Of a stretch of DNA of 64,000 nucleotides, positions 57,314 to 64,000 are shown one piece after another. Positions within the stretch are counted from its first letter, which is position 1. Every line of letters starts with the position of its first letter. The translations under genes and the position numbers were made by a program. The stretch is taken from NCBI GenBank assembly GCA_024305745.1, contig JAHRBS010000005.1, positions 806,001-870,000 on the forward strand, in the 5' to 3' direction. The DNA is from Polyporus tsugae (Eukaryota > Basidiomycota > Agaricomycetes > Polyporales > Polyporaceae). Under the pieces are notes generated by a model. That model was not told where the DNA came from. It saw only the letters and a program-made list of their open reading frames with translations, and did no database searches.

Positions 57314-60248
57314 ATGGAAGACACCCAAGCCGCGTTTGCGTCCCAATACCAGACCTACTCGTCCTTCGATATCGATATGATGAAGGTCAGCACCCCAGTC
57401 TCCCTTCCCCACTCACCCCACCCAGCCAGCTCACCGACCATACCCCTCCCCGCCAGCAGAGGTCCATGGACACCGCCGGCGGCCCCGATGCTAAAAAGGC
57501 GCGCTGGTCCCCCACATCCTTCAACGGCGCGAACGGGCTCCCTGCCAACGGCAGCGCATCTGCTGGCCCTGGCCGTGACGCCTTTGCCAACTACGGCTAC
57601 GGCCCCCAAGCGGCGGCCCAGAACGGCTTCAACGGCTCCCCGCCCGCCTCCAACTTCGCCGCGGCAGCAGCCGCCAACGCTGCGCTGTACTCGACCCCCA
57701 CGCTCAGCCTGAACACGGCGGTGGCGGGAGGCGGGATGGGCCAGCAGATGAGCCCGAACACGGCGGGCCCGTACACGCCACAGCACCAGCAGCCGCCGTC
57801 GGCGACGCCGAACAGCGCGAACCCGTACAACGTCTTCAATGGGTACAACATGCTCGGGATGGGCCTCCCTACGATGGGCGTCCTTGGAGGGTTCCCGTAC
57901 AACGGGCAAATGGCTGCGACCTTCGCCACGGTGAGTCTCGGTTCCCGACTGTCTTGCGTTGCGTTGCGTTGGTGCCGTCCCATATCTTCCCGTCCTCGTT
58001 TATGTTCTACCGTGCGCGGCTGCGTCGAGCGGCTTCGCGAAACGTTTTTGCGCCATGATTTTTCTCTCGGGCGCGGTGATTTCGCGCTCCCTCCCGATCT
58101 CGTGCTTCGTATTTCGGATTCCACGGCGACACGTTTTGCTCCCTGGGCCCCTTGTTCCTGTTCTGTCTTACCGCGGAGGCGTCCTAAAACAGTGGCTGTT
58201 GCACTGGAGACGCATTACGTAAACTAATTTCCAGATGTTGGTCGAGAGGAGAGACTGTCGGTTGGAATGCGTTTTCTCTGATCCACGTTCTGGCGGATTG
58301 CCGACGTCGCGATGTTGGGCCTTGTGATATCGTTTTCCGATTGTCGGTCATGTGGAGAGGTACGAACAAAGCTGGGCGGTGACCGCGATGAAGGCGGGGT
58401 AACAAGTGCGTGCGTTTTCTCGCCATTGCCGTTGTACGCTGGACGGTCACCTGCACGGTCCGAGCTGTTCTACTCTTCTTCTGAGCAGCGATTGCTGCGT
58501 TTCTCCGCTCTTCGTCTCGTTTTTGCATGATGACGATGCTGATCGCAGTGCGGCTGTAGCAAACCCTCAACCAGCAGCGTCTGCCTTCTCTCACGATCCC
58601 CCCTCCGTCCGCTTCGCCCTACTCGCCCGCAGCGCTCTCTGCCGCGCTCTCTGCTCAGACCAACACCACCGCACGGACTGTCTACGTTGGCAATCTCCCC
58701 GCGACGGCGTCAGTCGATGAGCTCCTCAACCTTGTCCACTTCGGTCCCCTCGAGTCTATCCGCGTCCTGCCCGAGAAGTCATGCGTGTTCCTGTCCTTCC
58801 TCGACGGGGCGACCGCGGCTGCCTTCCACGCCGACGCGCTGATCAAGAAGCTGTCGCTGCACGGGCAGGAGCTGAAGATCGGCTGGGGGAAGCCCTCGCC
58901 GGTGCCGTCGCAGGTCGCGCTGGCGATCCAGCAGAGCAACGCGAGCCGGAACGTGTACCTGGGCGGGCTCGATGAGGCGATGACAGAGGAGCAGCTGCGG
59001 GACGATCTCTCGCGGTTCGGACTGATTGACCAGGTGAAGATCGTGCGGGACAAGAACATCGGGTTCGTTCACTTCCTCTCGATCTCGACCGCGACGAAGG
59101 TCGTGAACACACTGCCGACGGAGCCCGCGTGGGCGGGCAAGCGTGTCAACTACGGCAAGGATCGCTGCGCGTACATCCCCAAGTCGCAGCAGGCGGCAGC
59201 GCAAGCTGCCCAGGCGGCCGCGGCACAGAGCCTCGTCGCGCAGAGCGCGGCGGCGTTTTCGCCGATGGCCAGCGCGAACCCGTTTGCGTCGCCGCTCACG
59301 CCGTACATGCCGTTCACGCCCGACGCACTGCAGAGCCTCGCAAGCGGCCAGGGCCTGAACAGGACGGTGTACCTGGGGAACATCCACCCGGAGACGACGA
59401 CGGAGGACCTGTGCAATGCGATCCGCGGAGGTGTCCTCCAGAGCCTGCGGTACATGGAGGACAAGCACATCGCTGTACGTGCCTCTTACCCTCCTATATG
59501 CGTGTTGAGTAAAGGCTGACGCGCGTGCTTGGGCAGTTCGTGACGTTCGTCGACCCGGCGGCGGCGCTGACGTTCTTCCAGGTGGCATCGTACCAGGGCC
59601 TGACGCTGAACAACCGGCGGCTGAAGATCGGGTGGGGCAAGAACGCGGGACCGCTGCCGCCTGCGCTTGCGCTCGCGGTGCACTCGGGTGCAACGCGGAA
59701 CGTGTACGTTGGCAACATCGAGGACTTCGACACGTTCACGGACGAGAAGCTGAAGCGTGACTTTGGCGAGTATGGGGAGATCGAGCTCGTCAACTTCCTC
59801 AAGGAGAAGTACGTATATCTCCCTCATTTGTTCCGCTTTTCCTTTTCCCATTTCTCGCCCCATCATTCACCTCATTCGCTTCGTTCTTCCGCCTGCGTCG
59901 AAGAATCCCTGCTGATCGCCATGTGCTTCTAGGAATTGCGCATTCGTGAACTTCACAAACATCGCGAACGCGATCAAGGCGATTGACGGCGTGAAGAACA
60001 AGACTGACTACGCAAACCTCCGCATCGCACACGGCAAGGACAGGTGCGCGAACCCGCCACGCTCGGGCCCGCAGGGCGGCTCGGGCGGCCGCAGGGGCGG
60101 CGGCGGCAACTCGCAGCCCCCGAGCGCGATCGAGCCTCCCGAGGACGTGCTGAACCCGCTCGCGGAGACTGCGTCGCCTTCAATCAAGGAGGAGCCTGCT
60201 GAGCTCAGCGCGGACATCCCGTCTGGCGAGGTCGAGGCGTCGGCGTGA
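57314..60248 (+). CDS. Four-RRM RNA-binding protein, Nrd1/Msa2-like (negative regulator of differentiation)
   Basis: Exons 57314-57385, 57460-57930, 58560-59474, 59537-59808 and 59933-60248 give 681 aa. The N-terminal ~200 residues are low-complexity (Ala, Gln, Pro, Asn). Four RRMs follow, with RNP2-like starts [10 protein letters not shown] (~219), [10 protein letters not shown] (~312), [10 protein letters not shown] (~450) and [10 protein letters not shown] (~540), and RNP1-like stretches [10 protein letters not shown] and [16 protein letters not shown] after RRM1 and RRM3 and YGKDRCA / HGKDRCA after RRM2 and RRM4 are typical of the fission yeast Nrd1 group. The C-terminus has an RGG-like run and an acidic tail. 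Nrd1 binds mRNAs of differentiation genes and represses mating onset; a similar post-transcriptional role is inferred. Intron 2 is long (629 nt). Confidence 0.9.
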
Positions 60249-61702
60249 GCAACGCAGCACGCGACAAGAGAAAATGCACATATGATCCCAACGTACACAT
60301 ACACGTACCCGACAAGACAACACCCATACCCCCCTGCGATGCTGCCCAAACGTTGTATGATCCGGTGGCTGCTTGGATACCCTCTCCATTCGTCCGTCTG
60401 TATATCGTGCTCGCTCTCGTCTCTCGCTCGCTCCCGCTCCCGGACGCGTCTCACAATGCTCTGCCACTGTACTACCTCGACCCTCGCCACGCCTTGGTTC
60501 GTTCTTCCCCGTCCGTGTGGGCGCAATCGGCCACTTTCCCTCCTTCCGTCCTGCGCGGACGGCAAACTTGACACGGGTGTGCTTTCGTCCGGCGTCCGGG
60601 CTCGCGCCCGGACCTTGGGCTATTGGTTGCTCGTTGTTTATCAACTTGGCTTTTTCGTCTTCGCTCTTGCGTCTCGTAAACTGTCCCTACGCTGCCCTGT
60701 CCCACCCCACCCCTTCCTTACCTTTCTTTTTCTTTTTTTTCTTTCTTCGTTCGTTCTATGCTTCCCATTCTCTTTTTCTTTTTCTTTTCCTTCCAATTTC
60801 GTGCCTCGTGTGTTAGTGTCCGTCGTGAACGTTGTGCAAGTGAGACCGTCACCCCCACCACGCGCGGGCGGCGCCTTCTCTTGTCGCTGTTTGCTTCGGC
60901 ACCTCCGCACGCACGTTCACCTTCCCTACCCGCTCCCATCCCCCTGTCACTTTGTCCTGGCTCGGTCCGTCTATCTCTCTCATAGCCCCAATATTGTGCA
61001 ACTCCTGATCGGCTCTCCGAACCCCACTACCCTCTGATACCGGTACCATAATCATCCCCCCCACCACCCTCCCATTCTCGGCCGTACATACACATACGTA
61101 GTAGTGCGATCGACGCGGGTGCTATAGCGATGCAGTAATTTTGCGTGTATCTCACGAGCCACACATAGTCTCTACGTCAAAGTAGCAATGGAGTTTCCTT
61201 TCCTCTCCGCTTTGGTGGACAGCAAATTTCGACTTCGCGAACCTCCAAACCTTGAAGCTTCACCCCATCGCTGTGCGTCATACTCCTGCAACGCACGGTT
61301 CTCGTGTCTCCTTAGGTGATTCCGTCACTTCACAGGGTGTGGTCTTATCCAGGCTGCATGGGCTTCACCCCGGACTATCGCTTCTGAGATCTAAGGCGTC
61401 CGGCCTGGGTTTAATCTTGAGGATGATATGCTGGCAGTGCGGGTGGTTCCCTATGTATGCGTACACATTCAAGATCCTTGGGATGCACCGCCCAGGATGA
61501 TACTGTATTTCATGCCCACGGCTGTCCAAGTATCATCATGGGACGAGCACAGAAGGTCTCATCGGGCATAGCTTCTTCCCTCTCTACATACATCCGCTCT
61601 CTCCTCTGCCCGCCAAGTTACTGGTACATCAGTGCGCGTAGTTCCCTTCTCAAAAGTGATCTGGGCTAACCTTTCGAAGCATCCGTCACAGAAAGACCCG
61701 CG
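60249..61702. other. Intergenic: no supported gene
   Basis: 3' flank of the RRM gene. It has a T/C-rich tract at about 60715-60800 (mirror-repeat-like TTTCTTTTTC) and only short ORFs. The last part resembles HET-gene upstream sequence. Confidence 0.45.
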
Positions 61703-61969
61703 ATGTGGTTGCTCAGCACAGATCGTGCCGAGCTCCACCCGACTTCCACTCCGCAGAGGCCATTCCCGGAGGCTACGCTAATCCTCTCCACGCTTGGGGC
61801 GACCACACGCAGTCGATTTCAGGAGACACGAGCCCTCCACGAGCGATGCAAGCAAACGGGCGAAAGTCCCTGCGACCTTGCGACCCGGAAGGTCCGTGAG
61901 TCCTGCTGCATCGACAAGACCGAGCAAAGGGGCGCAGCAGCTACCTCGGCATTGGCTGACATGTCGTGA
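61703..61969 (+). pseudogene. Decayed 5' fragment of a HET-domain gene
   Basis: Begins ATG 61703 MWLLSTDRAELH, then switches frame to DFHSAEAIPGGYA, then another to FQETRALHERCKQTGESPCD and LATRKVRESCCIDKTEQ. These match HET protein 1 in order (HFFAAPEAVTGGYA, FQETQALHKQCEATGENPRD, CCIDKTSS), with about 18 codons deleted before CCIDK. The remainder of the gene is missing, replaced by a KDEL-receptor fragment in opposite orientation. Confidence 0.85.
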
Positions 61970-62028
61970 ACGACCTGGCGGACAGGGATGCAGGGGAGCG
62001 GGCAGAGCACGCATGACCTGAGTGAGGT

Positions 62029-62366
62029 CCAGCCGAGGAAGTACAGTGACAGATGTCGCCGAACGTTGCCGCGCGTGGTGCAGGAGGCGGTTGAGCATCC
62101 AGACAGCACCGCAGACAGCCGGTGGACGGCACAGTGTGAAGCCAGCGGAGGGCGGGGTACGAATTCGAATCGCCGACGGAGGGCGAGGAAAGACCAAGAC
62201 CCGGAGGGATCAAGGTAGCGCGTGATGAACACAGTCGCGCAGAGGGGTCTGCATCTTGAGCGTGACACCTGCGAGACGTGTTGCGAGACGTTGCTCGCAA
62301 AGGTGCCGGGAATCGGCAGGTGGCAAGGAAGCGGGAGCAGACTTCGAGAGGTGCTGAGGAGTGTGA
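62029..62366 (-). pseudogene. KDEL-receptor (ERD2) fragment, repeat copy 2
   Basis: On the minus strand it carries CACGCTCAAGATGCAGACCC followed by LCATVFITRYLDP, the ERD2 exon 2 region. It is an inverted near-copy of 50309-50626 (same length to within about 20 bases, with scattered substitutions). It abuts the HET fragment at 61703-61969. Confidence 0.85.
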
Positions 62367-62717
62367 AGCCCAGTGAGAACCCACCCGATTAACCTAGGTT
62401 TGGGGCGTTAGTCCGCGATTAAAACTGTTACCAATCGTTTGATCTCGTTATGGCGGGTCGGGACTGCCAGGCGTCTATTTTTGGATGGTGACTTTAGTGA
62501 CTCTTGCCTCGATGTCGAGTGCTCTGACTACATGACGTAGGCCTGTACTTAGCTAGCTTTCTGGTCAACACAGTGCTCGGGACACTTACCGTGTCCTTAG
62601 TTTAAATGTCTGCCACGTCGCTTGCTGCCTTCTGCCGGTCGCTTGCCTTCCGCCGGTCGCTGGCTGCCGCTCCGACGCGCTCAAACCCACCCTACCCCGG
62701 CCACTCTTCGCTGTACT

Positions 62718-64000
62718 ATGTTGCAAAGCCGCGAGGAAAAAACATACAGATGCGCCTGTCAAAGGTTCTGCCACAGTGTCGAAAGGGAGATTTCCAAAAC
62801 ACGTTACTACGAGCACCGGAAGCAGAGTACGGCCACGCTCCAGCAAGCCCTCACAGAAGCCATCCGAGGCAACGCGGACAACTCCTCACACAGACATGGC
62901 AACGCATCCGAATCACAGTCAGGGCATGCAGCAAAACGAAGGCGCATTGAGAGCCAAAGTCCACAGGTATGCCAAGGAAACCATACGCGATCCAGTCATC
63001 ATGTTCATTCCGAGTCGGTTAGTGACTGATACACCATACTAGGTTCCAACGAGCTCGCCGATCCAGGCTGTGCACGAGAGTCCGGATCCGCCCCCCTTCG
63101 AAGATAACCTGCCACCACCTGGGGAACCCCCCTTCGGCACCCCTCCACCGCCCGGGGGCTCAGAGCTCCCTTTCCAGGACCCACCAGAGCGCCATCAGTC
63201 CCCGTTCGAGGATCCGCAAGGCCCGGAGAGCGGGGCACATGAAGAGACCGGTGCGCCCGTCGTCATCCACCTCAGTGATCTCAAGGACGCTATCCAATTC
63301 CGAGAAGGGCTGCACGACGCAACACTCGACGCATCTATCAAAAACCGAGAGGTCCTATACCGCCTTCGCAACCCTCCGAGAGAGGCTCCTGATCTCTCAC
63401 AAAATCGTTCACTTCGACTCGCTCTCCGTCAGTACATCGCAAATGGCCATTCCGAGGAGGCATACCGCAAGAACCGCGCAGCAGTCATGGAATACGACCC
63501 GGACGTGGATCTCCCATCCTACGAAGCGATGCAAAAGATCGTCCAGGAACTCAGCGGTGTAGTCCCCATCAACACCAACATGTGCCCGAATAGCTGTGTG
63601 GCGTATACCAGGCCGTATGAAAAGCTCACCCACTGCCCTGTGACAACTTGCGGAGCTGCGCGCTACGAGCAACATGGTCGGAAGATGGTAGCACGCTGGA
63701 CGTTCCAGACTCTTCCCCTTGGGCCACAAGCGCAAGCTCTCTATCAATCTCGTCCGAGTCACTGCGCGGAACTGATGGACCATCGATGGAAGACCACGGA
63801 GCGGTTGCTTGAGACTCTTGATCCCCGTGCTCGCAAGAAGATCGACAAGCTCGAGGACGCCTACTTCGGAGCAGACTACTTGCAAGCAGTTCAAGATGGC
63901 TTAATCAACGAGGATGACTTAGTCCTGATGTTCTCTGTCGACGGCGCTCAGCTCTACGAGTCTAAGCAATCCGACTGTTGGATCTACATCTGGATTCTGT
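62718..64000 (+). mobile_element. Plavaka/Tnp2-type (CACTA-like) DNA transposase, 5' part, runs off window
   Basis: ATG 62718 (MLQSREEKTYRC) opens exon 1 (62718-62966). After a 76-nt intron, exon 2 starts at 63043 and is open to the window end. The N-terminus has a Cys/His cluster (YRCACQRFCH...YYEHRK), like the zinc-finger start of basidiomycete Plavaka elements. A Pro-rich linker, MEYDPDVDLPSYE, INTNMCPNSCVAYTRPYEKL, THCPVTTCGAARYE and then MFSVDGAQLYESKQSDCWIY follow. The last motif holds the first catalytic Asp of the DDE/Tnp2 domain (SxDGaqLY...SdcWiyiW). No frameshift is seen, so this copy may be recent. The terminal inverted repeat was not identified; DNA upstream of 62600 gives no clear end. 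Confidence 0.85.

Noticed and set aside
60249..61037. Long plus-strand ORFs after the RRM gene
   Set aside because: Pyrimidine-rich 3' flank translating to Ser/Leu/Phe/Pro runs in several frames.
13..64000. CRISPR arrays, operons and ribosome-binding sites
   Set aside because: The window is eukaryotic (spliced genes, tRNA intron, poly(A) retroposition). No regularly spaced repeats of the CRISPR type were seen.

Overview
The window comes from a filamentous basidiomycete, most likely an Agaricomycete and possibly a polypore. The evidence is many short GT-AG introns (mostly 45-70 nt), HET-domain genes that begin MWLLSTDRAELH, expanded F-box/LRR-like genes, GPI-anchored cupredoxins, a KRE6/SKN1 glucan-synthesis gene and a Plavaka/Tnp2-type DNA transposon. 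The order-level guess is inference. All exon borders were read by eye.

Layout. 0-7.5 kb: two F-box/LRR-like paralogues, with a decayed ORF, a foldback and a retroposed intronless gene between them. 8-11 kb: two divergently oriented paralogues of a small secreted protein. 11.9-19.6 kb: housekeeping genes, namely tRNA-Ala(AGC), a secreted calcineurin-like/5'-nucleotidase-type phosphoesterase, coatomer zeta (COPI) and a carnosine N-methyltransferase-like enzyme. 20-31 kb: three apparently intact HET-domain genes and a GPI-anchored cupredoxin-like protein. 31.3-33.7 kb: KRE6/SKN1. 34.7-51.6 kb: a degenerate zone holding a HET fragment, an F-box gene, a truncated lipase, multi-pass membrane protein remnants, an L-type (ERGIC-53/Emp47-like) lectin, KDEL-receptor pseudogenes, tRNA-Ala(CGC), a WD40 pseudogene and an F-box gene split by a hAT-like element. 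52.1-56.9 kb: two intact monoglyceride-lipase-type genes with a decayed third copy between them. 57.3-60.2 kb: a four-RRM protein like fission yeast Nrd1. 61.7-64 kb: a HET fragment, a KDEL-receptor fragment and the 5' part of a Plavaka/Tnp2 transposase.

How it fits together. Conserved single-copy genes sit as islands among fast-evolving families (HET, F-box, lipase, secreted proteins) and sequences produced by duplication and transposition. The most informative structures are: (i) a 1.8-kb insertion with a poly(A) tail and 16-bp target-site duplications around an intact ORF; (ii) a 1.35-kb hAT-like element with an 8-bp target-site duplication that splits an F-box exon; (iii) repeated, decaying copies of a lectin + KDEL-receptor unit; (iv) HET proteins that share an uncharacterised C-terminal module with a H/C/H-W-TK signature.
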